DNA of 64,000 nt from Stromatinia cepivora (lineage: Eukaryota > Ascomycota > Leotiomycetes > Helotiales > Sclerotiniaceae), in NCBI GenBank assembly GCA_014898415.1, contig RCTD01000001.1:1860001-1924000 (forward strand), in the 5' to 3' direction. The notes under the pieces are model-generated. The model searched no databases, was not told the DNA's origin, and saw only the letters and a list, made by a program, of their open reading frames with translations. Positions 1 through 12,200 of the stretch are shown here, in pieces; position 1 is the first letter of the stretch, and each line of letters begins with the position of its first letter. Position numbers and translations under genes: made by a program.

Positions 1-540
1 GATAACAATCCAATTATTCAAAATCTTATATCAATTCATCAAAAGAAGCTATCCAAAAAACTAGAAATCTATTTATTTTAATTATTTCCTTGGAAAAGGA
101 TATTAAAGAATAATCGAAAATCTTAAATTTAATCAAAATATTCTGTGAATATCTTGAAAAAGAAAAACTTATGAAAGCTTTAAATATCATTATATTACAA
201 ATCTTCTATTTAGAAAATGCTATTAAATAGATCGAAAAGCAAGTTAATTATTTTTCAAATCTCCTTAATTATATAATCTCTTTTACAATAAATATCCTTG
301 AAATTAAAGCTAGTTATATTATTATCATTAAAATTTTAGAAGAATAGAATTTAATTATAAAGAGAAACTTTATAAAACAGAAAATTATAGAATAAAAAAA
401 AAGCTTCAAGTAAATGATTAATCTTTATTAAATTCTTTATTTATTAATTATATTCTTCTATATTATTAAATATAAGGAATAAAATCAATGAAATCTTCAA
501 GAAAGCAGGAATTAATGGATTAATCATTTTAGTTATTATT
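1..540 (+). pseudogene. LINE ORF1 (gag-like), 5' part
   Basis: Degraded N-terminal part of the LINE ORF1 nucleic-acid-binding protein. The last codons before the copia insertion read KKAGINGLIILVII. With the copia element and one TTATT removed, the frame continues at 5632 as IIRSGNFILIIN. That resembles the ORF1 segment of Tad1-like elements, in which a helix is followed by an R-S-G-N-V-x-L strand. The start codon is not visible and may lie outside the window. Several in-frame stops are present. Assignment rests on the continuity with the zinc-region part at 5632-6390. Confidence 0.6.
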
Positions 541-1070
541 TCTTGGAGGAGGTTGATAGGTTAATAATAATGAATAATATAATAATAATACTATTCACTA
601 TTATTATAGTGGAAGACTTAGTTATATAGCTTAAAAGAGTGATCGAATATATAATGGTTGAAGTCAAAATATAAGTGTATTGAATATTGAATTTATTTTG
701 CTTGTTTTTCAGAAGAATTCTTTGAAGAAAATCTTCTTATTTATAGTATTTGATAAGATTCTATGAAATTCTATAATATTCTATGATTATAAATAAGATC
801 GATTTAAATCGAATCTTATAGAATCATTTTATATAATGAAATGAAATAGTAACCAATAATATTTAACCTTAGAAATAAGAAAGTTCTATACGCTTCCATC
901 ACATTCTATTCCATTATAAATCATTCTAGTATGATATATGATCGAAATTTCATATAATAATAAAAATTTAATAATATTAAATTATATTATTAATATATCA
1001 CGTGATCATATAACCATCGGTTCGGTTAATATTATTAAGTGATTTAATAAACTTATTAGAAATTCTTATA
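541..1070 (-). repeat. Copia copy A, 3' LTR
   Basis: 530-bp LTR, direct repeat of 5111-5626. It differs from that copy by a 14-bp stretch present here (near 960) and by scattered transitions. The inner edge is next to the polypurine tract; the outer edge abuts TTATT. Confidence 0.92.
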
Positions 1071-1082
1071 CACCCCCTTAAT
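1071..1082 (-). promoter_or_regulatory. Copia copy A polypurine tract
   Basis: Immediately inside the 3' LTR the minus strand reads TTAAGGGGGTG. Such a purine run is the plus-strand primer site of LTR elements. The same string is found in copy B at 63578-63587. Confidence 0.85.
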
Positions 1083-1107
1083 AAGTATATTAAATATTTT
1101 AATAATA

Positions 1108-2313
1108 TCAATATAAATTAATCTGTTTTAAAAATTCGATTAATTTAATTCGAGCTAATGGCTTAGTAAGGCCATCGGCTTTTTGGTCATTAGTTGATAT
1201 ATAAATCAGATCTAGATCGCCTGAATTTATAATATCTTTAATATAATAAAACCGTATTGCAATATGCTTGCTTCTTTCGTGAAAAATAGGGTTTTTAGCA
1301 AGAGCTAATGCAGCTTGGTTATTTGTATATAATGGAAATTTATCTTGTTTATACAGATTTAGTTCTGTTAATAGCTTCTTAATATATATAGCCTCTTTAG
1401 CTGCTATATTAATAGTTATAAATTCAGCTTCTGAAGTTGATTGGGCTACAACCGATTGTAGTTTAGATTTCCAGCTAATAGGTTCTTCGGCTAATATAAA
1501 TACGTATCCACTAGTTGATTTATATGTATTAATTTCACCCCTATAATCTGAATCACAATAACCTTTAATATAAGGGTCATTATTATTGCGTTTATAATTA
1601 ACCCCTTTATTAATAGTGCCCTTTAAATATCTTAGTATTCTTTTAGCGGCTTGAATATGTATAGAGCTAGGATTAGATGAAAAACTAGCTAATCTATTGA
1701 CGTGAAAAGCTATATCTAATCTAGTTCCAAGTGACAAATATAATAAAGAACCAATAATTTCTTGATATAATTTTATATCATTATTATTAGCTTTTTCTTT
1801 ATTATAATAAAGTTTTATTTTTGGATCCATTGGAGTGGAAACAGGGTGTGATTCTAGCATTCCAAATCTAGCTAATACCTTTTTGGTATATTCTGATTGA
1901 TGTAGTTTTAAATTATTTGTATTTCTTTCGATTTGAATGCCTAGATAATCTTTTATAGGCCCTAGATCTTTTAAATCGAAATGCTTTTTAAGATTATTAA
2001 TAAATTCATTAATAACCTCTTGATTTGGAGCTATAATAGCTATATCATCGACATATATACTGAGAATGATATTTTTATTTTTATTAATAAAAATACATTC
2101 TTCAGTAATTAGATTATAAAAATCTAATTTGTTTAGAACGGTTTTTAAGGTATAATACCAAATTCGGGCCGATTGTTTTAAACTGTATAACGCTTTATTT
2201 AATTTTAAAGCTTTATTATTTAATTTATTAAAACCTTCAGAGGGTTTTAATATTAGAGGTGTATCGATATCACCCTGAGCAAAGGTTAGTATCATATCGA
2301 TTTTATGAATTAG
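1108..2313 (-). pseudogene. Copia copy A reverse transcriptase and RNase H
   Basis: A 395-codon open segment begins at an internal Met (2295), just after the former Trp codon. RT motifs: TFAQGDI (family AFLNGxL), NKALYSLKQSARIWY (family ALYGLKQAxRxWY) and the catalytic box IYVDDI, intact. RNase H motifs: YCDSDYRG, TSGYVF, QSTSEAEF with the catalytic Glu, and YTNNQAA, in which the usual Asp of DNQ is Asn. The C-terminus has HERSKHIAIRFYYIKD and NDQKADGLTKPL, equivalent to copia's TKHIDIRYHFIRD and DxLTKPL. This is one of the best preserved frames in the window but has no start of its own and is only part of a polyprotein. Confidence 0.9.
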
Positions 2314-3765
2314 CTAATCATTTTGAAGGGCTAATACGAATAATAATTTCCAGACCATTGATTTAACCACTGATGCATGAGTATCAATGTAATCTAGGCC
2401 ATATAATTGCTCAAAACCTTTAGCAACGAATCTAGCTTTGAATTCAATAAAATCACCTAAATCCTTTATTTTATAAACCCATCTAGTTTTAAGGGTTTTA
2501 TTATGATTAGGATTATTAATAATATCCCAGGTTTTATTTAATTCAAGGGTATTTATTTCATAATCCATAGCTTTTAACCAATATTCTTTATCCGGTGAAC
2601 TAATTGCTTCTTTATAGGATTTTGGTTCGATTAATATATGATCAAGCTTTTTAATAATAATTTTATTATTATTATTAAGCTGAGTATCGAAAGTTAATTG
2701 AAGGTTTTTCGAATTTTCATCGTCGATTTCGAATTGTACCCCCTTATTAATCGAATTAAAATACCCAGAAAGAGCTAGGCCATAATATGATACTCCATTA
2801 TGATCATATGAAAATCCTTTATTTTCAGGTTTTAACCCTCTAATTCGTTTAGAGGTTCGAATTTCAGGTTTTTCAGGGGTTCCTTCCTCGATTTCATTAT
2901 CTGAGTGTTCTGATTCGTGAGAAATATCGACTATTCTCTCTTCGGGAATTGGATTTTGTATTATAATTGAAGTTGAATTTTCTTCTTCTTCATTTATAGT
3001 ATTAATAGATTCGAAATCAGGGCTTTCTTCTTCCAAAATATTTAAATCCTGATTTTTATATTCATCGGAATATTTTAAATTCCCTTGAATATCTAGACTG
3101 AATTTTTCGAATTTATTCGATATATCGGGAATATCAGAGGGTTTTCGACTTATTATTTGATGGATTTTGCCGAATTTGCTTGATTCGTATATATTTAAAT
3201 CAGATATATTATTTTCTGATTTAATATTCAAGGATTTAATTAAATAATCCTTATTAATATGACCTAATCTTTTGTGCATTAGGTTTAAATCGATTTTATT
3301 GGTTAATAACTCTGATTTTTCAGATTCAAAGTTATTTTTAATGCTTTTGATATATTTAGAATTTATTTTAAAATCTAAATAATAAGTATTATTGATCTAG
3401 GGAGCTGTAGTTTTAATATTATACCTTTTATGGATTAGATTGATTTTATTTCCTGGTGGTATAATATGACTAGCCCAGCTCTTAGTAGCTATTTTATTTG
3501 AGCTAATTAAGGTTGTAGCTAATTTTGGTATATAATATACCCCTTGAATAATGACTTCCGAATTATTATTAATAATAATTGGAATATCACCTATTCCTTC
3601 GATTGAAGTATTTTCACCACTGGCTACAGTAATATAGTGATTTTTCAATGGTTTATAATTAATAAACCATTCCTTATTAGGGCAATAATGTTCTGTAGCT
3701 CCTGAATCTAATATGAATTTGTATTTCGAAATATTGACTGAATTAACTAGTCCAATATTATGATT
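2314..3765 (-). pseudogene. Copia copy A protease, pre-integrase domain and start of RT; integrase core deleted
   Basis: In sense order: aspartic protease motif FILDSGATEHYCPN (about 3682-3723); a TAG at ~3396 where copy B has Trp; the pre-integrase domain MHKRLGHINKDYLIKS (3279); then FSLDI joined directly to QGNLKYSDEY. In copy B these two points are separated by the integrase catalytic core. The join (about 3088-3093) carries a single copy of GATATT, which borders both ends of the deleted segment in copy B. After the join come an acidic linker and the start of the RT domain (TWDIINNPN, TRWVYKIKD, KARFVAKGFEQ). The frame ends in TAG at 2314-2316, a former Trp codon. In this family the integrase inserts the cDNA, so this copy cannot supply its own. 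Confidence 0.88.
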
Positions 3766-4635
3766 TACAGTCATTAATTGCTTGTTTGAAAGAGGGTTCT
3801 TTTTATTCGAATTATTATTCGAATCAGAATTGGATTGCTTATTATTATTACCCTTATTATTCTTTAATTCAGGGTATTTAATAAAGCATTTAGATTCTAA
3901 ATGACCCTTTTTCCGGCAATGACTACAATAAGGAGTTTTATTATTATTATTTTTAAAACTAGCCTTATTTGCGTTGAGGTCTATATTAGATTTCATTCTA
4001 GCCTCTTCGGATATTAATTCAGAAAATAAATTATCTAAATCAACATTATTATTATTAGCTAATTCTTTAGCTAATTCTTCGTATTTTCGAGAGGCAAAAC
4101 CATCGAATGAACTAGGTAGGCCTCTAAAAAGGAACCATGCAATAAAGGCCTTCGGAATTTCGTATTTCATCGATTTTAAATAGTTATATAACGATTGGAT
4201 AGAATTAGTATATTCATTCATTCCATTAGAACTATTATAATTAGATTCTATTAATTTATTTAGATATCTCCCTATTAATTTTAAGAATGATTCTCCAAAT
4301 ATTTTATTAATAGATTCCTAAAGGGTTTTAGCCGAATTTTTATCTTTAAATCTTTCAACTAATTTGAAGTTAATTATAGATTTAATAGTTTTTAAAGCTC
4401 TCTTTTCATTTCGAAGATATTCAGAGGTTCTTTCATTAAATCTAATAGCTAATTCAAAGCTATAAGGTTCTCCTTTTTCATTAATATATAATGATTTATT
4501 TGGAGGAGTTTTGGAACCATTGATATAAAGTATAAAACCATTAATTTCAAGGTATAATTTAGTCTTATTTATTCATTCAATATAATTGAACCTCCCTTTC
4601 AAAGGTTCTCCTTTAAAATTTATACCGGAAGCCAT
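3766..4635 (-). pseudogene. Copia copy A gag
   Basis: Gag relic starting MASGINFKGEPLK at 4635, the same start as in copy B. Near its C-terminus (about 3900-3945) is a CCHC zinc knuckle, YCSHCRKKGHLESKC, with all four ligands intact, so nucleic-acid binding would have been retained by this module. At least two nonsense codons break the frame: TGA where an IEW-like Trp is expected (~4576) and TAG at ~4320 where copy B has TGG (TLWES). A 274-codon open stretch remains downstream of these stops and runs on into the protease. Confidence 0.85.
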
Positions 4636-5095
4636 TTTTAAGCCTTTATATATAAGCTATATGGACTTTTAATTTGATATAAAATTAATACTAATTTTGA
4701 TGAATTTAGTATTAAAATTTTGAATGAATTTCGATTATGATTCGAATTGATATCGAAATTAATTCGATTAAAAATTATAAACCAACCATCTCTTAAATTA
4801 GATCTTTATTTTAAATTGTATAAAATAAAGTTTAATCAAGCTAGGGCACCTTGGTATAAAGAAATTGATATATCACCCACTATAAGTAGCGTATAGCTTA
4901 AATATATCATCTAAAGACCTAATTTTATTCGCTCAATTAGGTTTAGCTTCAGGGATGCAGACCTCAGGGTTTATTTTCGTATTTATCAATATAATATCGA
5001 TATTATATTGATATAGTTATATCCGACGGTTTAATAGTTATAATATTATAGCTTTAAATCAAACCAATACCCTTTTTAAGCTAGTTATTTAATTA

Positions 5096-5110
5096 GCCGG
5101 GTTTATAACC
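5096..5110 (-). promoter_or_regulatory. Copia copy A primer-binding site, half-tRNA type
   Basis: Directly after the 5' LTR the minus strand reads GGTTATAAACCCGGC. In copy B the matching site is GGTTATGAGCCTGGC. The shared ancestral form is complementary to the anticodon stem-loop of initiator tRNA-Met (which contains CUCAUAACC), not to a tRNA 3' end. Drosophila copia and yeast Ty5 use this kind of half-tRNA primer. Identification is by recognition of the tRNA sequence; pairing was not computed. Confidence 0.75.
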
Positions 5111-5626
5111 TCTTGGAGGAGGTTGATAGATTAATAATAATAAATAATATAATAATAATACTATTCATTATTATTATAGTGAAAGACTTAATTATATAGT
5201 TTAAAAGAATGATTGAATATATAATGGTTGAAGTCAAAATATAAATGTATTGAATATTGAATTTATTTTGTTTATTTTTCAGAAGAATTCTTTGAAGAAA
5301 ATCTTCTTATTTATAGTATTTGATAAGATTCTATGAAATTCTATAATATTCTATGATTATAAATAAGATCGATTTAAATCGAATCTTATAGAATCATTTT
5401 ATATAATGAAATGAAATAGTAACCAATAATATTTAACCTTAGAAATAAGAAAGTTCTATACGCTTCCATCACATTCTATTCCATTATAAATCATTCTAGT
5501 ATGATATATGATCGAAATTTCATATAATAATATTAAATTATATTATTAATATATCATGTGATCATATAACCATCGGTTCGGTTAATATTATTAAGTGATT
5601 TAATAAACTTATTAGAAATTCTTATA
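5111..5626 (-). repeat. Copia copy A, 5' LTR
   Basis: 516-bp LTR, direct repeat of 541-1070, lacking a 14-bp segment that the other three copies of this LTR in the window retain. In the sense orientation it drives toward lower coordinates. Outer flank is TTATT at 5627-5631. Confidence 0.92.
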
Positions 5627-5631
5627 TTATT

Positions 5632-6390
5632 ATTATAAGAAGCGGTAATTTTATATTAATCATTAATAACCCTTTTAATATATAATTTCTGATTGAAAAA
5701 AAAAGATCTGGGATAAAATACTTGATGCCAAAAGAATACAAATCGATAAATCCTGATATAAAATCATTATTTATAAAATCCCAATTCAGGAATTCTTAGA
5801 TTTGAAAGATATGGATTTAATCAAAAAGGAAATCAATATCTTTAATCTAGGGTTCAGTATTATAGATACTCTTTATTAGTTTATTAATATTTTTAAGAAA
5901 ACTAAACAACAAAATAAAATAATAGTTATTATATTTGTTATACAAAAAGAAACAGATATAATTATTCAGAAAAGGCTATATATTATAGATATTAATATAA
6001 GAATAGAAAGATTTTATTTATTTATTCCTTTATTTTAATATAATAGATATTAAAGATTCGATTATAATAAATTATATTATAAAAAACCTTTAGTTTGTAG
6101 ATTTTGTAATAATAATTATGTTATAATTAATTATTTTTATATAATCTGTTAAGTAAAAAGCAAATTATATTAATATTTAAATATCAAATATATTAATTAT
6201 AAAGAAAAATATAAAGCTAATTTGAAAGTATATAAAATATATTTATCAATTATTAAGAAATCCAATTAATACTATATAATAATATTCGCATTTTTCAAAT
6301 CAATTTAAACAAAAACCTTTAAATAATCGAAAATATTTTTTAATTTGTTTTAAAATTCAAAATTGATTTTATAATTATTCAAGAACTCTA
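5632..6390 (+). pseudogene. LINE ORF1, 3' part with CCHC zinc region
   Basis: Continuation of ORF1 after the copia insertion. Around 6065-6150 the translation contains KKPLVCRFCNNNYVI followed about ten residues later by another Cys. Further on come KEKYKAN and KVYKIYLS. Together this matches the layout of the tandem CCHC knuckles of fungal LINE ORF1 (C-x2-C...C, then C-x2-C-x-G-x-H-x-A-x-S). Several Cys and His codons have been lost to Tyr, Leu or stop. In the family the protein binds element RNA. The frame is broken by multiple stops and is not expected to be functional. Confidence 0.65.
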
Positions 6391-6399
6391 AATCCTTAC

Positions 6400-8319
6400 A
6401 AATCCTGAAAAAGATTTCTTTTCAATTAGATCTATTATTCATTCTAGCTTCTTTCAATTTCTTCCAAATAATTCTTCGAATTTGTATCTTTGAATTATAA
6501 TTTATATTTCAAAAGGATTCAAATCATTAATAGTTTAGTTCTTAATTCCCCAAATAATTTAGATATTCAAATTATTGATATTATTTAAAGAAATTATATA
6601 ATATAATTCATCAATATTTATAATGAAATAGATCAAATTAAAGAAAAAGGTTATATTATCGAAAAATACTTTTTCAATATTCTTTTTATTTATTATACTA
6701 TCTTTGTAAAAGATTTCAATTCCCATTATCTTTGATAGAATTTTTTCTTTGATAAAAATTCAAATATTGATTTATTTATTAAATGATTTGAGAATTATAA
6801 TTTCATTTTATTTAATAAATCAGATATAAGTATCTTTTATCGAATAAATATAACAAATTTAAATATTTTAAATCTTATTTTAATTATAGATTTAATATCT
6901 TTCTATATTATTGATTAACAAATCCTTTTTGATTTTAAATCAAATTATTTAAATATTCTTTTTGAAATAAAAAGCATTTCATTCTATATAACAAATATAA
7001 TTCAATCAACAAAATTCAATACAAAACTTATAGATTAAGAAAAATTCGTGAATATCTTTAAATCGGAAATATCGATATCAATTATCTTAAATTCGAGTAA
7101 TTATTTTAATATCATTACTTCAGAATCCAATTCTTTTAATTACCTTTTCGATAAAAATTAATATATATAAATATTGAATAAAATTATAAAGGAATTCATC
7201 CGAATAATCATTTCTTTGATTGAAACCAGTATACCGAGAATCAAATTCATTAAAAGAATTAAACCTTAATGATCTTCAGAATTGAAAGTCTTTCGAAAAC
7301 GATTCCCTAATATATATAAAAACACCAAACTTTACCCGGAAAACAATATATTCAAGAAAATCTACTAATCAACCAGAAATCATTATTTTTAAATTATTAA
7401 AACAATAAAAAAAAACATTAGAATAAATTCCTTGAAAAAAAGGATATCTAATCTATATTCAAAATAATATTATATATAAAAGATATATAAACCAAACGAA
7501 TCCCGAATATTCGATTTAATCCCTTTCAATTAGAAAATTCTTTCAAAAGAAAATACTTTGTATTTAGATCGACTTTATTTCCTTCCCCTTTATTTATCTT
7601 ATTGTTTAATTAAGAAAGCTATAAACAATTTAAGAAATAAGAATAATCCGATTTTATAGAGAATGAATTCCTAAATATATATTCAACAAAAATTAAAGAA
7701 AAGATTCTTAACCCTGATAAGATCATTCAAGATATTATTATTCGAGTATACAAAATAATACCAAAAGCAATTTTCATTTTTTTCAATCATTTTATCAATC
7801 TCGATTATCATTTTTCTTATTGGAAATAAACCATTAAAATGATACTTAAAAAACCTTCGAAATCAAACTATTCGGTTTCAAAAGTTTATAAAGTTATTAT
7901 TTTATTAAATTGTTTTGATAAAATAAATAAAAGAATTCTAACTCAAAAATTTAACTATTTAATAGAGATTATATAATTATTTTATTATTCTCAAATAAAT
8001 AGAAAATAAAAGAAATCAATTATCAATACAATAATCTTATTTATTATTAAAATCAAAAGAAATTTAAGATCCAAAAAGAAAACCTTAATTCTTTTTCTGA
8101 ATATTAAAAACATTTTTGATTATATATCTATAAACAAATTATTAAATATCTACAAAAATCTAAATCTTCCAATCAATCTAATTACCTGAATCTTATCTTT
8201 TTTGAAGGAAAGGTTATTCAAGCTTTCATTCAATGGCCAAACTGAAACCTTCAAATCAATCAATACCAGGATCCCTTAATGCAGTTCTATTTCATCAATC
8301 CTCTTCTTAATTTATATCC
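6400..8319 (+). pseudogene. LINE ORF2, endonuclease and first part of reverse transcriptase
   Basis: Relic of the LINE polymerase. At about 6710-6770 the translation reads KDFNSHYL, a stop, WNFFFDKNSNIDLF; this is the GDFNxHHPWW motif of LINE apurinic-like endonucleases with its Gly and one Trp changed. Downstream IFYRINITNLNILNLIL corresponds to the conserved TFxRxxxxSxLDL strand. Fingers and palm of the reverse transcriptase follow, ending in RIPQCSSISSILFLIYI, equivalent to GIPQGSPLSPILFLLYI. The gypsy element at 8320-15346 interrupts this motif; after it the frame goes on as RDLFLTN. In the family, endonuclease nicks the target and RT copies the element RNA there. Confidence 0.8.
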
Positions 8320-8601
8320 TGTGACGCACAAGAGCCGTAGTAGAGCTGAATAAACAGGGTCAATTATATTCCTTAGAATCTACAATTGAAGAATTATAGC
8401 TTGTAAAAAGCAACTAAATATATATATATAAATACTTATTTGTAAATTGCAAGGCTATATATATATATTATTAGGGTTATTATTTTATTATATTAAATCA
8501 TATGATTTGTAATGTATATGTATGGATGATTAGTTCATTAATTGATATGGAAGATAAGGGGTATTATGTGATTAATCTTCTATGGTTTATAATTCATAAT
8601 A
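8320..8601 (-). repeat. Gypsy I 3' LTR
   Basis: 282 bp, direct repeat of 15065-15346. In + orientation it begins TGTGACGCACAAGAGCC and ends CATAATA, where the family ends CGTAACA. Differences between the two LTRs are predominantly transitions. Confidence 0.92.
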
Positions 8602-8702
8602 TTATTCTTCTCTTTAGAAAAACTCGCCTTCGAATATTTTATTCTTTTGTTTTATTGTTATTTTATCGGAAACCAGATTTTGTAAAGATTTATAAGCTCT
8701 AA

Positions 8703-9010
8703 ATCAATTAGATTGATCATTTTGGTTGATTTGATCAATTTATTGGAAATTGATCAAATTAATCAAAATAATTGATCAAAATGACGAATGAATTGATCAA
8801 ATTGACTAAATTGTTCATCAATTAATTAAATTAATATTGATTTGTATTCTCCTTGATTTGGGGAACCTTTGAAAGGAAAAAGTTTCAATAAAAAAGGGAA
8901 AAGGATTGAATTATGATATAATGATGATGAGTGGTTAATATGGTCAATTCCGAAATCGACTAAATTAATCGACCAAATTGATCAATTAAATTGAACGAAA
9001 TCGATAGGGG
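8703..9010 (-). repeat. Degenerate TTGATCAA / GGTCAATTT array in gypsy I 3' region
   Basis: Run of quasi-palindromic units such as TTGATCAA and TTGACTAA spaced by A+T, just inside the 3' LTR. Equivalent arrays lie at 21950-22040, 24760-25050 and 42175-42265 in the other gypsy copies and in the LINE tails. Confidence 0.6.
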
Positions 9011-9299
9011 TAATATTATATTTCGTTTTTATTATATTCAAGTTTTCCTTTTGTATAATTGTTGAAATGATTATAGGTATAAATTTTTGAAATATATTGC
9101 CTTTATATTGTTTTGGTAGTAATAGCTTGTTTGTTGTATGAAGTTTGGGTTATATATATATACGATCAAATTCCTTTGAATTTATATAGATTTTCGATCC
9201 TTTTGTAATTATATATATATATATTATTATAAAATTATAATATTTAATTTGCTGAATTGAAGAACATTTTTTTTTCTTAGTTTTATGAGTGAATCGTTA

Positions 9300-12200
9300 T
9301 TTATATAATTATAATTATTCTTTTTGTTTTTATAAAGTTTTATTTAATCAATTAATCAATTGAAAGGATTAGATAATATTGGATAGGCCAGATGAAAATC
9401 GTGTAGGAAGTGTAATGATATTTTAAGGTCGGAAGTAGGATATTAGATGAGATTGGTATCGCTGTTAAATTATGAAATTTTATATAATAAGATTTTTTGT
9501 GTTTTCTTTATTATTAGGATCTTCTTTATTTTTTATTCTGAATTATTAGTTATATTAATAGGTAGAGATAATTCGAGTATTTAATCAAAAAGAGAATTAT
9601 TGTATATTTTGTGTAATCGATCTGAAGGGAAAATAGGATGAATTTTTATTGTAATTGAAAGTTCGAATTTGAAAAAGCTTTTAGATCGATTAATAATCTT
9701 GAATCTTTTTTGAATTAGGAAATTCAGTTTTTTGAATAATCTTTGAATAGGATAACTTTTTATATTGAATTATATATAATCTTCGATATCGAAATCGATT
9801 TTATATTAATAAATATTTATGGATTTCGATATTTTGGTTTAAATATATAATAGATCTTCTTTTGTTTGTACAAAAATCAATTTATTATATTCTATATATA
9901 TATAAGTATTATATATATTCATATTGTTTGTTGGCTTATTAATATCTTTCTTTCATTTCTATATATGTTTTGATGTATATTTATATAGGGTTTTGTAAGA
10001 TATAAATCTTTCTAAAAAGTTATATAAAAGAGTAAATTGTATATAATCCATTATAGATAGAAATTCTGATCAATCGTTTTGATAATAATTAATAAATAGT
10101 TTTAATTATTATTGAAGATCTTGATTATAAATTTTAGTTTGATTATCAATTTGAGGATAATGAATAATAAATAATTTGAAATTAGTTTTTAGGATTTGAT
10201 TGAATTTCTTTTAGAATTATGATATGAATTGGGGATTGCAATTCGATATTATAATATTAAGGGGATTATAATATCGATATATATAGTAGAAATATAGTTA
10301 TATTTGAGTTCAAGTATCGATTGATTTATAATAAGGTATGGAAATAGTTTGCTTTATTAATCAATTAATAATGATTAAAATATTGTTATATCTATATTTA
10401 TCCTTATTAAAGTTATAATAGTTTATAATAATGTATTGTTATATTCGATTAGGAATCGGAAATGGATATAATAAATCGGGGATACGATTATATGGAATAG
10501 AATTATATTTGTAGATATGATAATTGTATATATATTTGGTTATAATATTATGTATTCTGGGTTAGTAGTATTGTTGAGATAATAAAAGATAGGTTTTATT
10601 TATATTAGAATAAGTAATGGAAACGGAATTATGGGTTTTATAAATCAGATAAATTCGAAGGTTATTGATATCAAATATTATTAAATGGTTATTGTAGAAT
10701 AAAAGGTTATTTTGAAGTAATATATATTTGTGATTTTGGATAGTTTGTATTCTGAATCCTAGTAAATTATTTGTAGTTTTATTTGTTTCGATAATATAGT
10801 TAATTAGATCGAATTGAAAAGCGATTTTATTCAAATTGATATTAATAATTATTGTTTTATTTGGATAATACTTTTATAAAGTTTTTTTTATAATTTCAAT
10901 ATCAATTTGATTATCTTTAATAAATTGTTGAAAACGATTCTTCTTTTTAGTATAATTTTGAAGATCCAATTCGTTGATCTAATGAATTAAGGTATCAATA
11001 AAAGGGTTATCCTTTTTAGAACGATATATAATAATAAAGTTATAATCAATTAATACTTTTGTTCAATGAATTTATTGGATATTGAAAGTTTTAATAGTTA
11101 TGAAATATTCGAGGGCTTTGTAATTGATATAAATCTTGATTTTATATAATAAACCAGTAAGTTTTGTTTTCCAATAATTAAGAAATCGAATAATTGATAA
11201 TATTTCTTTATTATGAATTTTGTAGTTCAATTTAATAGTAATTATAGTTTTAAAGAAATAAATTACAGGTAATCAATCTTCGTTATATTGTTATAATAAT
11301 ATATTAGCAATTATTTTATTGGATATATTTGTTTCAAATATATAAAGGAATTGATGATTATAATATTATAGAAATAGAACGAAGGTGAGCTTTTTCTTCA
11401 AGATATTGAATATATTTTAATATATTTTATTGAATATAAATTTAATGTTTGTTTTAGTAAATTCGTTGAAAGGTTTCGTTATTATATTGTAATCTTTAAT
11501 AAATCATCGATAAAAGTTGCAAAAACCGAGGAATAATTGAATCCTTTTTATTATTGTCGAAAAGGTTCAATTCTCAATTACTTTAATCTTTTCAAGGTTC
11601 ATTTTTATTTTTTTAGTAGAAATAATAAAGTTTAGATATTTGATATATATAATATTGAATTTGTATTTTTTGAAATCTGTTTATAGATCAATAATTTTTA
11701 ATTGTTTAAAAATTAGTTTAATATAAGTTTGATATTCTTTTTTATTCTTGAAATAGATTAGAATATTGTTAAGGTATATTATATAAAAGATATTTAAATA
11801 ATCGAATAAAATATTATTTATATAATACTAATAGATTATAAAATTATTCATTAATCCGAATAATACGATCTTGTATTTATATAATCCATATTAGATTCGA
11901 AAGATAATATATTTTTCTGAAATAGGATTCATTTTTATATGATAGAAAGTTTGATGAATATTGAGTTTAATAAAGATTTTGGTATCGAAAAGTCAAGAAA
12001 ATGTTTCATCGATTAAAGGGAAGGGATACTGATCTTTATATATTAAGGAATTCAATAATCTAAAGTTTATATAAAATCTTAAATTATTATTAGATTTCTT
12101 GATGAATAGAATAGATGTAATATAAAGGGTTTGATTGAATTCAATGAAATTTTTGTTGAGGTTATCTATAATATATTCTTTAATGATTTTCAATTGTTTT

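Larger units (their letters stand above)
541..5626 (-). mobile_element. Ty1/copia LTR retrotransposon, copy A, degraded
   Basis: Complete-ended copia element on the minus strand, 5086 bp, bounded by two LTRs (5' LTR 5111-5626, 3' LTR 541-1070). It lies inside LINE ORF1. The 5-bp flanks are TTATT at 536-540 and TTATT at 5627-5631, consistent with a target duplication. Domain order in the sense direction is gag with zinc knuckle, protease, pre-integrase domain, RT and RNase H, the copia order. The integrase catalytic core is missing: compared with copy B, 645 bp are deleted in frame. The LTR ends read TATAAG...CAAGA rather than the usual TG...CA. Confidence 0.92.

Noticed and set aside
8502..8702. 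66-codon + strand open frame
   Set aside because: Lies across the gypsy I 3' LTR and tail; chance frame in A+T-rich DNA, not conserved in the other copies.
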